Below are positions 24,829-33,574 of a DNA stretch of 64,000 nt, in pieces. Position numbers and translations under genes: made by a program. The DNA lies in contig NZ_JBHMEZ010000032.1 of assembly GCF_042427615.1 (NCBI RefSeq), positions 186,001 to 250,000 on the forward strand, read 5' to 3'. Position 1 is the stretch's first letter. Each line of letters starts with the position of its first letter. Origin of the DNA: Formosa undariae. Its GTDB lineage: Bacteria > Bacteroidota > Bacteroidia > Flavobacteriales > Flavobacteriaceae. A model generated the notes under the pieces. The model had not been told where the DNA came from and did no database searches. It saw only the letters and a program-made list of their open reading frames with translations.

Positions 24829-24869
24829 AAAAGAAGCGTTCAGAATTTTATATTCCGAACACTTCTTTT
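24829..24869 (+). terminator. terminator after the YSC84 gene
   Basis: AAAAGAAG/CTTCTTTT arms (24829-24836, 24862-24869) extend through two single mismatches into GTTC/GAAC and GAA/TTC pairs. A and T flanks let it serve the minus-strand AraC gene as well. Confidence 0.6.
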
Positions 24870-24892
24870 ATGCGGAAAAATATAATAAAATA

Positions 24893-25447
24893 TTATTTTC
24901 TTTCCCGTCGTTTCGACATAATCTTCTGAAATCCTGAAGGTGTCAATCCTGTTATTTTTTTAAACTGACCCGATAAATGGGCCACACTGCTATATTGCAA
25001 GCGATGCGCAATTTCTGTAAGTGTTAAACGATCGTTACTAGACATGAGTTCTTTGGCGTAATCTATCTTTTTTAAAATAACAAAGTTCTCGATAGACGAA
25101 TAGGTGATTTCCGAAAAAATACCCGACAAATAACTATATGAATAATTTAATTTTTCTGAAAGTAAAGTAGACGTGTTAGAGCTTTTGCTTTCTTCGGAAC
25201 TTTGAACCATGTCGGAAATAATGTCTTTGATACGTTGTACCAGAACATCTTTTTCGTCTTGGATAATTTCTATCCCATAGAATGCCAAATTTTCAATAAG
25301 GGCCTCGCGTTTTTCTTTTTTTAAATCTGAAGCCAATTCAATTTCTCCAATACCGTTTAATTTATAAGGAATGTTTAACATGTCTAGTTGCGCTTTTAGT
25401 ACACGTTTGCAAACCACATGATAGTCATATTTTACAAATACTTTCAT
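24893..25447 (-). CDS. AraC-family transcriptional regulator, small form
   Basis: 184 residues. The C-terminal 100 residues are a two-HTH AraC domain: YSYLSGIFSEITYSSIENFV, KIDYAKELMSSNDRLTLTEI, then LQYSSVAHLSGQFKKITGLTPSGFQ. The N-terminal 75 residues (KYDYHVVCKRVLKAQLDMLN, LNGIGEIEL) are a small alpha/beta domain, not the usual cupin; this short layout is frequent in Flavobacteriaceae. It sits 38 bp after, and on the same strand as, the gene at 25485-25832. Effector and targets are unknown. Confidence 0.9.
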   Translation of the reverse strand: MKVFVKYDYHVVCKRVLKAQLDMLNIPYKLNGIGEIELASDLKKEKREALIENLAFYGIEIIQDEKDVLVQRIKDIISDMVQSSEESKSSNTSTLLSEKLNYSYSYLSGIFSEITYSSIENFVILKKIDYAKELMSSNDRLTLTEIAHRLQYSSVAHLSGQFKKITGLTPSGFQKIMSKRRERK

Positions 25448-25484
25448 AAGCCACCTTTAAATTTGGCTGCAAAATACGAATAAG

Positions 25485-25832
25485 TTATTCATCATCTAAA
25501 ATATTTGCATCTTCGATATAGTTAGACTTAGGTATGTCTTTAAAGAATGACGCATCGTCTAAATTTGCTGTAGGCCCGTATCCTGATAAAAATGTTCCTT
25601 TAGAGTCGGATGCCGTTTCTATAACATATAAAATAGACATGTCTGATGGATTACTCATCCCTTCGTAACGGTGCTCTGCTACTATCGTTACCGATTCTGA
25701 ATTAAAGCTCTCCTTGGTTTCCAAATCGACCAATTGATTGTCCACAATTCTGTAATTTGCTGTGTAACCTTTATTTTGATATTTTTTAATATAATCGGTT
25801 TCGTGCTTAGCGAATTCGTTTGAAATAATCAT
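25485..25832 (-). CDS. small conserved protein often labelled 'phosphoribosylpyrophosphate synthetase'-like
   Basis: 115 residues from the ATG at 25830-25832; a longer frame to 25880 adds a stretch (MPFSVLNSINLKK) without homology-like features. The pattern YIKKYQNKGYTANYRIVD, RYEGMSNPSDMSILYVIET, KGTFLSGYG resembles a short flavobacterial family (R-F/Y-EGM-x-DPxD-x-x-VVYAIE) whose public name is misleading: it has no PRPP-loop or transferase motifs. Function unknown. Its place between acidic lipoprotein and AraC genes suggests a stress role, which is inference. Confidence 0.7.
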   Translation of the reverse strand: MIISNEFAKHETDYIKKYQNKGYTANYRIVDNQLVDLETKESFNSESVTIVAEHRYEGMSNPSDMSILYVIETASDSKGTFLSGYGPTANLDDASFFKDIPKSNYIEDANILDDE

Positions 25833-25939
25833 AATATTTAATTTTTTAAGGTTAATACTATTTAAAACACTAAAGGGCATATTCCTAAGAATACACCCTT
25901 ATATATATTAGAAAGAAACTAGTTTCTTTACTTAAATTT

Positions 25940-26113
25940 CTAATCTACGGCGTCTTCTACGTCGTCGGCAACATCTTCAATTCCGTCCCCAACATCATCT
26001 GCGACATCTTCTATTTTATCTCCTGTAGTTTTCTGGTCTCGACAACTTGTAAAAGTCGATAAAGAGAACATCATTGCAATTGCGAATAATCCTATGTAAG
26101 CTGATTTTTTCAT
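25940..26113 (-). CDS. small acidic lipoprotein, 57 residues
   Basis: The frame starts at an ATG (26111-26113): MKKSAYIGLFAIAMMFSLST then FTSC, a lipobox at Cys24. The mature part has two acidic repeats of the form DKIEDVADDVGDG and IEDVADDVEDA, amphipathic and probably helical. It resembles the small entericidin-like or Asp-rich lipoproteins of Bacteroidota. It precedes the gene at 25485-25832 and follows DUF1328 on the same strand. Function unknown. Confidence 0.75.
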   Translation of the reverse strand: MKKSAYIGLFAIAMMFSLSTFTSCRDQKTTGDKIEDVADDVGDGIEDVADDVEDAVD

Positions 26114-26139
26114 GTTTTGAGTTTTTAATGGTTTTTTAA

Positions 26140-26304
26140 TTATTTTATTGGGCTTTTACCCGTAAATAGAGAAATTACAAATAATACTAAAAATATAAAG
26201 AATAAAATTTTTGCAATTCCTGCAGCTCCTGCTGCTATTCCACCGAATCCTAAGATTCCGGCAATAATGGCTAAAATTATAAATGTGACTGTCCAACGTA
26301 GCAT
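26140..26304 (-). CDS. DUF1328-family small membrane protein, 54 residues
   Basis: MLRWTVTFIILAIIAGILGF, a GIAAGAAGIAKILF glycine/alanine stretch and FFIFLVLFVISLFTG form the standard DUF1328 protein with two transmembrane helices and the conserved initial W-x-V-x-F/L-x-I-x-A-I-x-A-x-x-LGFGGIA pattern. Members are common near stress genes such as csbD and yciF-type genes. Start at 26302-26304. Confidence 0.88.
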   Translation of the reverse strand: MLRWTVTFIILAIIAGILGFGGIAAGAAGIAKILFFIFLVLFVISLFTGKSPIK

Positions 26305-26438
26305 AATTTCTGGTTTTTAATGGTTAATGTTTATTAGAAATAACTGTTGTATTATTTCGATACTGTAAAGATATAGGAATGATAAAGGTCCATTTAACTG
26401 TAACAGTTTTAAACTTAACCCAAATAAAAAAAGCGTAA

Positions 26439-27131
26439 TTAAACTGCATCTTCTAAGCCCAACTCCTCTTCATCTTCCTGATTTGTAGAAGAACAGCTTA
26501 ATAATAGGTGTGTAGATGTTGGGAATCTATTTAAAGCATAATCGTGCGGTTCTTCAAGAAACTCTAAGGCGTGTAATGTATCTATTCTAGGATTTAACCA
26601 TTGATCGTGAAGCTCTCTTTTTAGGATTGCGGGTTGAAATTTTGAAATTGAATTTGATTCTTCATTTAAATGATCGTCTATAATAATTGAAAAGGTATAA
26701 AACCCATCTTCTAATTGATTATAAATACCCGCCACACAAAATGGAGTATTTTTAGTATGATTTACAAAAAACGGAGTGACTTCACCTTCAGACTTACTAA
26801 AATCCATATACCCTGTTATAGGAACCAAACAGCGTTTAACTTCGCTATTTCTATAAAATTCTAAATGCTTCTTTAACGTTCTTGTTTTTATATTTAAAGT
26901 ATTCTGGCTATTCTGATACGGTTTCCAATCGCCTCGGAAAAATTCTGGTAACATGCCCCAAATAGCATACTGTAAATGTTTGCTATCTTTAGACGTAAGT
27001 ATAGGCAATACACTCTCTGCAGTGCCATCTATTCTTTTTTTAGGTTTGTATAAGTGTGGAAATTTGAATTTTGCCGAAAGTGTATCTTCAACAGAAACTC
27101 TACTTGCAATATTCGATATTTGATAAAACAT
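26439..27131 (-). CDS. SRAP (YedK/HMCES)-like protein lacking the catalytic residues
   Basis: 230 residues. The SRAP scaffold is recognisable: FPHLYKPKKR, YAIWGMLPEFF, NTLNIKTRT, KRCLVPITGYMDF, FCVAGIYNQ, YTFSIIIDD, KFQPAILKREL and DQWLNPR follow the order of family motifs. However the essential Cys2 is Phe (MFY instead of MCG/MCY), the Asn-Ala-Arg-x-Glu motif reads NIKTRT, the catalytic Glu of the GFYEW motif is replaced (GYMDF) and the His of HNRMPVIL is missing (SKFQPAIL). Active SRAP proteins crosslink to abasic sites in single-stranded DNA through Cys2; this one should not. It may bind DNA without crosslinking. It lies amid stress-type genes and appears monocistronic. Confidence 0.8.
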   Translation of the reverse strand: MFYQISNIASRVSVEDTLSAKFKFPHLYKPKKRIDGTAESVLPILTSKDSKHLQYAIWGMLPEFFRGDWKPYQNSQNTLNIKTRTLKKHLEFYRNSEVKRCLVPITGYMDFSKSEGEVTPFFVNHTKNTPFCVAGIYNQLEDGFYTFSIIIDDHLNEESNSISKFQPAILKRELHDQWLNPRIDTLHALEFLEEPHDYALNRFPTSTHLLLSCSSTNQEDEEELGLEDAV

Positions 27132-27247
27132 GATTGTATTTTTTTGAAATTATAAATGAACTGAAGCGGAATGATTTTCATTCATAGAAGTTCATTTAAT
27201 AAGGTATTCTTCAAGCCAAGTTTGAAGTCTATCCTCCTTTTAATCTG

Positions 27248-28288
27248 TTATAATCGTTTCTCATGAGTATCTTCATCTTCTTTACCATATTTCTGTTTAT
27301 AGATTCTAAGAAGGAGTAAAAACAAACTAATTAATAGGGGACCAAATACAAGTCCAATAAACCCGAACAATGGCACACCAATTAACACTCCGAATAGTGT
27401 GATTAACGGATGGACATCGTCTAAACGTTTTAAAATCACCAAGCGCAATAAATTATCTGTAGAACTTATAACTATTATACCATAGGCCAATATTCCCCAG
27501 GCTTGTGCGGTGTCCCCACTAATATAGGTTAATATAAATACGGGTAATGTCCCAAGTAATGTTCCAACAAACGGAATCATAGAACCGATAAACACAATAA
27601 CGGCCCAAAAAAACGGATCTTGAATATTAAAAATTAAAAACCCTATTAATGCCACTATACCTTGGGCAAATGCAACTAATGGAATACCAATGGCATTAGA
27701 TTTTACCATTCCTAAACTATCGTTACCTATAATGCGTAAGTTCTCGTTACTAAAAGGAATATAGTCGAGCATCGCATTTTGCAAAGCTTTTTTGTTACTT
27801 AACATATAATACAACATAAAATACATTAAGGCAATGGCTATAAATACATTAAATGTTGTTCCCAGTAAATCTGGTACATTTTGGGATAACCAAGTCGAAA
27901 TGGAAGACGTATCTATTTTAGACGTAAAATCGAATCCCATTTTCTCTTCCCAAACGGTAGCTTGATCTTCTATTGTTTTTACAAACCCCTCTGATTTCGA
28001 AATTGCTTTTTCTACACGACTCCCTAGTAATAAACCAGTTCCCGCTATTGGAATTAATATACCAATAAAGGATGCTATTAATAGAACTACAGCAGCAATA
28101 GATGGTTTCCATCCTTTCTTTTTAACCAAAAATGTCATTGGTTTTTGAAGTAGAACAAAGAAGGTTATGGCTCCCAAAACTCCAGATAGATATGGAATTA
28201 GCTCCATAATTATAATGATCCCAAAAAAGCAAATTAGTAATAAAACAAAAATTTGTCTTATTATACTTGGAGAGATTCTTTTTCGCAT
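27248..28288 (-). CDS. AI-2E-family (PerM/YdiK) membrane transporter
   Basis: 346 residues with seven or eight hydrophobic segments. The central GSMIPFVGTLLGTLPVFILTY and the C-terminal DVHPLITLFGVLIGVPLFGF are the family motifs (P-x-V-G-t/p-x-x-g-x-i-P and hP-l-l-t-l-x-x-l-x-G). Family members have been linked to autoinducer-2 export or sodium/proton exchange; the substrate here is unknown. Confidence 0.9.
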   Translation of the reverse strand: MRKRISPSIIRQIFVLLLICFFGIIIIMELIPYLSGVLGAITFFVLLQKPMTFLVKKKGWKPSIAAVVLLIASFIGILIPIAGTGLLLGSRVEKAISKSEGFVKTIEDQATVWEEKMGFDFTSKIDTSSISTWLSQNVPDLLGTTFNVFIAIALMYFMLYYMLSNKKALQNAMLDYIPFSNENLRIIGNDSLGMVKSNAIGIPLVAFAQGIVALIGFLIFNIQDPFFWAVIVFIGSMIPFVGTLLGTLPVFILTYISGDTAQAWGILAYGIIVISSTDNLLRLVILKRLDDVHPLITLFGVLIGVPLFGFIGLVFGPLLISLFLLLLRIYKQKYGKEDEDTHEKRL

Positions 28289-28331
28289 ATTTTTATGAGT
28301 ATAAATTGTTATTCGTTTTAAATTATTAAAA

Positions 28332-28577
28332 TTAGTGGTTACGCAAAGCAGATATTAGTTCGTCTTTTTTCTTAAGTTTAGATCGGCCTTCAATTTCCAG
28401 AGCTTTCGCTTGTTCGTATAATTCGGCCTTCGTTCTATCTTCGTAATTACTTGCTTCTCCTCCACGCTTTCCAGCATTTGGTGAATTTGCGATTCGCGCA
28501 GATTTCTCTTTGCTATTTCCTTGGTCACGTAAGGCATCATATTGCGCTTCATTTTTAATTCTTGGTCTATCTCCCAT
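28332..28577 (-). CDS. small protein with C-terminal Rho-N/SAP-like helical motif
   Basis: 81 residues from the ATG at 28575-28577; the frame could extend to 28682, but the upstream part looks non-coding. N-terminal GDRPRIKNEAQYDALRDQGN and KEKSARIANSPNAGKRGGE are typical of small conserved proteins of stress clusters (DUF7218-like). The C-terminal 35 residues (RTKAELYEQAKALEIEGRSK, LKKKDELISALRNH) form the helix-extended-helix of Rho N-terminal or SAP motifs, which bind nucleic acid. Function unknown. Confidence 0.72.
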   Translation of the reverse strand: MGDRPRIKNEAQYDALRDQGNSKEKSARIANSPNAGKRGGEASNYEDRTKAELYEQAKALEIEGRSKLKKKDELISALRNH

Positions 28578-28783
28578 GACTTTATATTTTAAATTAACTT
28601 GATACCAAATATCGCGATAAGATTCTGAATTAATTAATTCAAAACCATCAAATATTAGCTGTAACACATAGGTATAACTCATTATAGATTACTGTAACTC
28701 AAAATAAAACGGACAAATAATCTTAAAGAAAACACAATTTGTGATTGCGTTAAAAATTAAACCAAAACAGATAATGCACCGTC

Positions 28784-28791
28784 TAGATTTG
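28784..28791 (+). promoter_or_regulatory. -7 element of the csbD-like gene promoter
   Basis: TAGATTTG fits TAnnTTTG and would give a leader of about 34 nt. No TTG is seen at the -33 position. Confidence 0.45.
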
Positions 28792-28831
28792 AGATAATTT
28801 TACACCAGTAATAACCATAAAACATAAAATC

Positions 28832-29017
28832 ATGAATAACGATCAGATAGAAGGAAAGTGGAAACAAATTAAAGGTCAATTTAAACAGAAGTACGGTAAA
28901 TTAACCGACGATGATCTTACATACTCTGAAGGACAGTTCGACGAAATGGTTGGAAAACTTCAAGAAAAAACAGGTAAGACAAAAGAAGAACTTCAAGAAG
29001 AAATCAATAACTGGTAA
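28832..29017 (+). CDS. CsbD-family stress protein
   Basis: 61 residues covering the whole family: MNNDQIEGKWKQIKGQFKQK, LTDDDLTYSEGQFDEMVGKL and QEKTGKTKEELQEEI. CsbD-like proteins are abundant small proteins induced by general stress; their molecular role is unknown. Single gene with its own promoter element and terminator. Confidence 0.93.
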   Translation: MNNDQIEGKWKQIKGQFKQKYGKLTDDDLTYSEGQFDEMVGKLQEKTGKTKEELQEEINNW

Positions 29018-29043
29018 AATATTGTTAGTTAATTTTTATAGGT

Positions 29044-29078
29044 AGAACCCCGCTAAATATTATTTTTAGTGGGGTTCT
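29044..29078. terminator. bidirectional terminator between csbD-like and YihY genes
   Basis: AGAACCCCGCTAAA (29044-29057) pairs with TTTAGTGGGGTTCT (29065-29078), with one G-U pair. It stands between convergent genes, 27 bp after the CsbD stop. Confidence 0.85.
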
Positions 29079-29084
29079 TTATTT

Positions 29085-29993
29085 TCATTTATCACTTTTA
29101 ATGCGTGCATGTTCGGTAGGCGTAATATCTATGGTATAATGCTTAGCGTACACCCAAGTAAATTGAGCTCCGAAAAACAAAATCAGGCAAGAGTAAGAAA
29201 CCCAGAGAAGCATTAACACAACAGTTCCTGCAGCGCCGTAAGTAGAGCCTGGATTAGCTTTTGTGAAATAATATCCTAATAAGGATTGCCCGACCACAAA
29301 CAGAACAGCTGTTAAAAAACCACCAGACCACACACTTTTCCATGGTATTTTGGCATCTGGCAAATATTTAAACATTAGAGAAAATAGTGCTGATATTATT
29401 GCAATCGATACACTTAAATCTATAGCATAGGCAGCATATAAGACCTCACTATGAAATACCTGTTGGATATAATTATTTAAAATTGAAATTCCAGCAGATA
29501 CGATAAGACTAATCAAAAGTAAAAATCCCACCACAAGAATAAAAGCAAAACCACGCACACGACTTATTAAAATATGCTTAAAGGGAGACCCCGGTTTCAT
29601 TTCTATATCCCAAACATCGTTTAAAGATAACTGCAATTGATAAAACACCCCGGTAGAAGCAAAAAGCAAAGTAGCAATTCCTACTATAGTCGACCAAACG
29701 TTCCGGCTCGTATTCTGAGTTTCTGCAATCATTGTCGTAATCGATTCGGCTGCATCTTGACCTAAAGCACTCGAAATTTGTTCTGTTAATTCCCCTTCTA
29801 CAATCGCTGTTCCCCAAATAGATCCTATTACATTTATTATTATAACCAAAAGTCCTGGTAACGATAATATGGAGTAATACGCAATAATTGCGCTTAAACG
29901 CCAAGGATCGCTTGCCATCCATCTTTTAAATGTTTCCTTTAATAAAAAAGGGAAATCTTTTATTTTAAAGTTATCATTAAATATATGTGCCAT
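29085..29993 (-). CDS. YihY/BrkB-family inner-membrane protein
   Basis: 302 residues, six hydrophobic segments. Family landmarks are RLSAIIAYYSILSLPGLLVI, the STGVFYQLQLSLNDVWDI segment and YFTKANPGSTYGAAGTVVLM followed by LLWVSYSCLILFFGAQF. The family was once called ribonuclease BN by mistake; the true function is not established. Located in the stress-type gene block. Confidence 0.92.
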   Translation of the reverse strand: MAHIFNDNFKIKDFPFLLKETFKRWMASDPWRLSAIIAYYSILSLPGLLVIIINVIGSIWGTAIVEGELTEQISSALGQDAAESITTMIAETQNTSRNVWSTIVGIATLLFASTGVFYQLQLSLNDVWDIEMKPGSPFKHILISRVRGFAFILVVGFLLLISLIVSAGISILNNYIQQVFHSEVLYAAYAIDLSVSIAIISALFSLMFKYLPDAKIPWKSVWSGGFLTAVLFVVGQSLLGYYFTKANPGSTYGAAGTVVLMLLWVSYSCLILFFGAQFTWVYAKHYTIDITPTEHARIKSDK

Positions 29994-30196
29994 ATGGTAT
30001 TTCGTGAATTTTACATTTATAAAAGTAAAGATTTTATATGAACTGAAACCGTCTCAAAAAATTCAATTTCATAAATATTTTTAACAAAAAATTATCATTT
30101 GAGCACATCTAAAATGCATTCAAGTCAAAGCACACTATTATTTCTACTTAGATTTGTCTTCTAGTAAAATAAGAATAATCTCTAAATTATCTGGTC

Positions 30197-30487
30197 ATGG
30201 AACTACAGTTTGAATATGTGAACATACCAAGAAATAACTATTTTGAATATTTAGTCGAAGAAAAATTAAATCCTTTAGCGAAAAAGTTCCCTATTGTTAT
30301 TAGCGCTAATGTGTTCTTTAAAATTGAAAACAAAACAGACGAATGCGATAACATTTGCGAAATAAAACTTGACACCCAAGAATCAAGCATTTACGTTGTG
30401 GCTCACGAAGCATCTATAGAACAAGCCATACAAAAAACATACAACGCCATAGAAAATAAGTTAATAAATAGTAATGATAATAATTAA
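30197..30487 (+). CDS. hpf: ribosome hibernation promoting factor (HPF, short form)
   Basis: 96 residues with the beta-alpha-beta-beta-beta-alpha layout of the HPF/YfiA family: NYFEYLVEEKLNPLAKKFP as first helix, ANVFFKIENK and CEIKLDTQESSIYVVAHEA as strands, SIEQAIQKTYNAIENKL as second helix. It lacks the C-terminal dimerisation domain of long HPF. It would bind the 30S decoding centre and silence ribosomes in stationary phase. It sits directly upstream of a sensor kinase but is followed by a terminator. Confidence 0.85.
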   Translation: MELQFEYVNIPRNNYFEYLVEEKLNPLAKKFPIVISANVFFKIENKTDECDNICEIKLDTQESSIYVVAHEASIEQAIQKTYNAIENKLINSNDNN

Positions 30488-30546
30488 TCTTTTTCAGATA
30501 AATCAAGAATTTTATTACCTTGAACATTATATTAATATGTAATTAG

Positions 30547-30574
30547 AAACCTTCAAAAATCATTTTGGAGGTTT
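30547..30574 (+). terminator. terminator after hpf
   Basis: AAACCTTCAAAA (30547-30558) and TTTTGGAGGTTT (30563-30574) pair with a single G-A-type mismatch around a 4-base loop and are followed by TTAAG. Confidence 0.6.
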
Positions 30575-30609
30575 TTAAGTTCAACACCTTTTAGCCCAAT
30601 GCCTTTATC

Positions 30610-33429
30610 ATGAGCAAAACACAACATAAACTAATCACACATTCCGAAATTGGAAGATTATTAAATTCTGATGACTTTTATGCTTCAATCGAAACGAAGT
30701 CACAGCACTTAATATTCACTTTAAATATGCTGCTACAAAATCAGCAACCTCAGTTTTTATGTTGGGGAGACGATTTGCTGTTCTATTATAATCAGGCATT
30801 TTACGATGCCTTTTTTATCGACAACAACAATCATGATTATCTTGGTAAATCATTTAAAAATATAACGGCAGAAGTACTTTCGGAACTCATTAATCCTTTA
30901 GAAAATACTTTAAAATCTAGAACATACTCAAGCTTAGATGCTTTAGAAGTTAAATATGAAGGTCTAAATAAAACGTATTGGACTTTCAACTTCGTCCCTT
31001 TACAAATACATGACAGTTTAGCAGAGGGGGTTTTGGTCTCTTGCATAGACGATACTGTAAAATTTAGAGCTAGTAAAAAATTAAGTAAATTAACCTCGAG
31101 ATTTACCAACATCGTAAAACAAGCACCTATAGGCGTGTTAATTGTATCTTCGAGAACAAAAATGGTAGACACCATTAATTGGAAATACAGACAACTATTT
31201 AATAAAAATTATAAGGTTGCAGTAGGCGACAATTTTGAAGATGCTTTACCACAAACACCTTTCGATTTAAAGTCGGATATCTTAAAAACGCTCGACACAG
31301 GTAAAAGTTTCCAGTTAACAGAAATACCAATAACCTTAACACATAAAGAAACGTCTAGAACACACTATTACAATTTTTTAGGAGAAGCTATAAAAGACGA
31401 AAACGAAGTTATTACTGGATTAATTCTAGCGACAACAGAAGTTACAGATTCTGTTACTGCCAAGCAAGCTGTTTTTGAAAGCGAAAATAGATTTAAAAAT
31501 CTAGTATTGCGAAGCCCTATTCCGATTGCAGTATTTCATGGACCAGATCACATAATAACGATCGCTAACAATACCATGTTAAACGATATTTGGAGAAAGG
31601 ATTACGACAGCTGTATTGACCATAAATTATTAGATGTTTTCCCAGAATTAGCGCATCAAAAATTCCCAGACCTTTTAGATAATGTCTATAAAACTGGACA
31701 AGCGTATAGCGAAAGAGAAGCCTTAGCGACCATAGATGGTAAAGATGGTACCCGAAATTTTTATTTCGATTTGGACTACACTCCTATTTACGAAGCCGAT
31801 CACATTATTACTGGACTTATTATTACGGCTGTAGATGTTACCGAAAAAGTAAACTCTAGAAAGCGTATTGAAAAAACAGAAACACGTTTACGAATCGCGA
31901 CTGAAGCAGCAGAACTCGCAACCTGGGAATTGGACCTAAACACTAAGGCGCTCACGCATAGTAAACGCCTACCTCATATATTAGGGTATCCAGAAAGTGA
32001 TAATCTCACTAAAGATTTTATAAGAAATCGTACCGTTCCAGAAGATTTAGACACTATTTTGATACCTGCTTACAAAAAAGCTTTAAAAACGGGAACCTAT
32101 TTATACGAAGTACGTACAAGAAAAAAAGATGATTCTATAATTTGGATTCGTACCCACGGAAAAGTATTTTATGATGAGAATGGATCGCCATCAAAGCTAT
32201 TTGGAACACTTAGAGAAATAACGTTAGAAAAACGTAACGAGCAACAGTTAATAGATAACGAACAAAAATTCAGACTTTTAGCCGATTCCATGCCTCAGAA
32301 AATATGGACAGCAAATACAGATGGTGTTTTAGACTATTACAACCAAACTGTTTACGATTATACTGGGCACACCAAAGAAACTTTAAATCCGACAAATTGG
32401 TTAACAATTGTACATCCTGATGATAAGGAAGAAAATGCCTTCCTTTGGAAAAGATCGATAGAGACTGGAGAAGATTTCATTTTCGAACATCGCTTTATAA
32501 GACACGACGGTCAATACAGATGGCAATTAAGCCGTGCCATTCCGCAACGCGACAACAAAGGAAAAATCCAACGTTGGGTAGGAACAAGCACAGATATTCA
32601 GGATCAGAAAATGTTTTTACAAGAATTAGAACGTCAAGTAAAGGAACGTACTAAACTTTTAGGAGAGGCCAATGAAAAGCTAGAATCTTCTATTGAAGAA
32701 TTGCAGCGCATGAATGAAGAATTGCAGTCTTTTGCATATATTTCGAGTCACGATTTGCAAGAACCCCTGCGTAAAATTCAAATATTCTCATCTCGTATTT
32801 TAGACCTTGAAAAAGATAATCTTTCGGAAACAGGTACCAATTATTTTAATCGCATGCAAAATGCAGCACACCGCATGCAAGTTTTAATTAAGGATTTACT
32901 AACGTATTCTAGAACCAATACATCGACTCGCTCATTTGAAAAAACAGATTTAAACACTGTGCTCGACGAAGTTAAAATAGACTTAAAAGAACTGATTAAA
33001 GAACATGATGTAACTGTAGAAGTTGGGAATTTATGTACCGCATATATTATTCCGTTTCAGTTTATTCAGCTTATGAATAACCTTATTAATAACTCTATAA
33101 AATTTGCTCGCGAAGGCGTGCCTTCTGTTATTAAAATAGATAGCGTTATCGACAAAGGATCGACTTTTAAATTAGAACAACTCACTGCAGATGGCGAATA
33201 TTGTCACATAAAAGTTTCGGATAATGGTATTGGTTTTGATCCAGAATATGGAGAAAAAATATTCGAAGTTTTCGAACGTTTACACACCAGAACCGCATAC
33301 GAAGGTACAGGAATTGGGTTAGCCATTGTTAAAAAAATAGTAGAAAATCACGACGGGTTTATATTCGCTAAAGGTGAAGAAAACAAAGGAGTTACATTCA
33401 ATATTTATATCCCCACAGATATTTCTTAG
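30610..33429 (+). CDS. cytoplasmic multi-PAS sensor histidine kinase
   Basis: 939 residues with no transmembrane segment. Four or five PAS/PAC units run from residue 50 to 690 (for example FKNLVLRSPIPIAVFHGPDH, FRLLADSMPQKIWTANTDGV and the PAC end RWVGTSTDIQDQK). A coiled coil (about 690-710) leads to the HisKA helix FAYISSHDLQEPLRKIQIFS with the phospho-accepting His, and an HATPase_c domain with NNLINNSIKFA (N box), DNGIGF (G1), VFERLH (F box) and GTGIGLAIVKKIV (G2). Its likely partner is the single-domain response regulator 145 bp downstream. Signal unknown; this kind resembles bacteriophytochrome-like and cyanobacterial kinases. Confidence 0.93.
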   Translation: MSKTQHKLITHSEIGRLLNSDDFYASIETKSQHLIFTLNMLLQNQQPQFLCWGDDLLFYYNQAFYDAFFIDNNNHDYLGKSFKNITAEVLSELINPLENTLKSRTYSSLDALEVKYEGLNKTYWTFNFVPLQIHDSLAEGVLVSCIDDTVKFRASKKLSKLTSRFTNIVKQAPIGVLIVSSRTKMVDTINWKYRQLFNKNYKVAVGDNFEDALPQTPFDLKSDILKTLDTGKSFQLTEIPITLTHKETSRTHYYNFLGEAIKDENEVITGLILATTEVTDSVTAKQAVFESENRFKNLVLRSPIPIAVFHGPDHIITIANNTMLNDIWRKDYDSCIDHKLLDVFPELAHQKFPDLLDNVYKTGQAYSEREALATIDGKDGTRNFYFDLDYTPIYEADHIITGLIITAVDVTEKVNSRKRIEKTETRLRIATEAAELATWELDLNTKALTHSKRLPHILGYPESDNLTKDFIRNRTVPEDLDTILIPAYKKALKTGTYLYEVRTRKKDDSIIWIRTHGKVFYDENGSPSKLFGTLREITLEKRNEQQLIDNEQKFRLLADSMPQKIWTANTDGVLDYYNQTVYDYTGHTKETLNPTNWLTIVHPDDKEENAFLWKRSIETGEDFIFEHRFIRHDGQYRWQLSRAIPQRDNKGKIQRWVGTSTDIQDQKMFLQELERQVKERTKLLGEANEKLESSIEELQRMNEELQSFAYISSHDLQEPLRKIQIFSSRILDLEKDNLSETGTNYFNRMQNAAHRMQVLIKDLLTYSRTNTSTRSFEKTDLNTVLDEVKIDLKELIKEHDVTVEVGNLCTAYIIPFQFIQLMNNLINNSIKFAREGVPSVIKIDSVIDKGSTFKLEQLTADGEYCHIKVSDNGIGFDPEYGEKIFEVFERLHTRTAYEGTGIGLAIVKKIVENHDGFIFAKGEENKGVTFNIYIPTDIS

Positions 33430-33574
33430 GTGTGACGTATTTTTTATGATTTTGAATTAAATTAATTCGTAAATTAGCTTTTCCCATTTACAAATTAACT
33501 TAATAGGAATTTAACTTAAAGCAATTTATAACATGTTATAAATCAAAACATTGTTATAAATTCCACCCGTTTTT

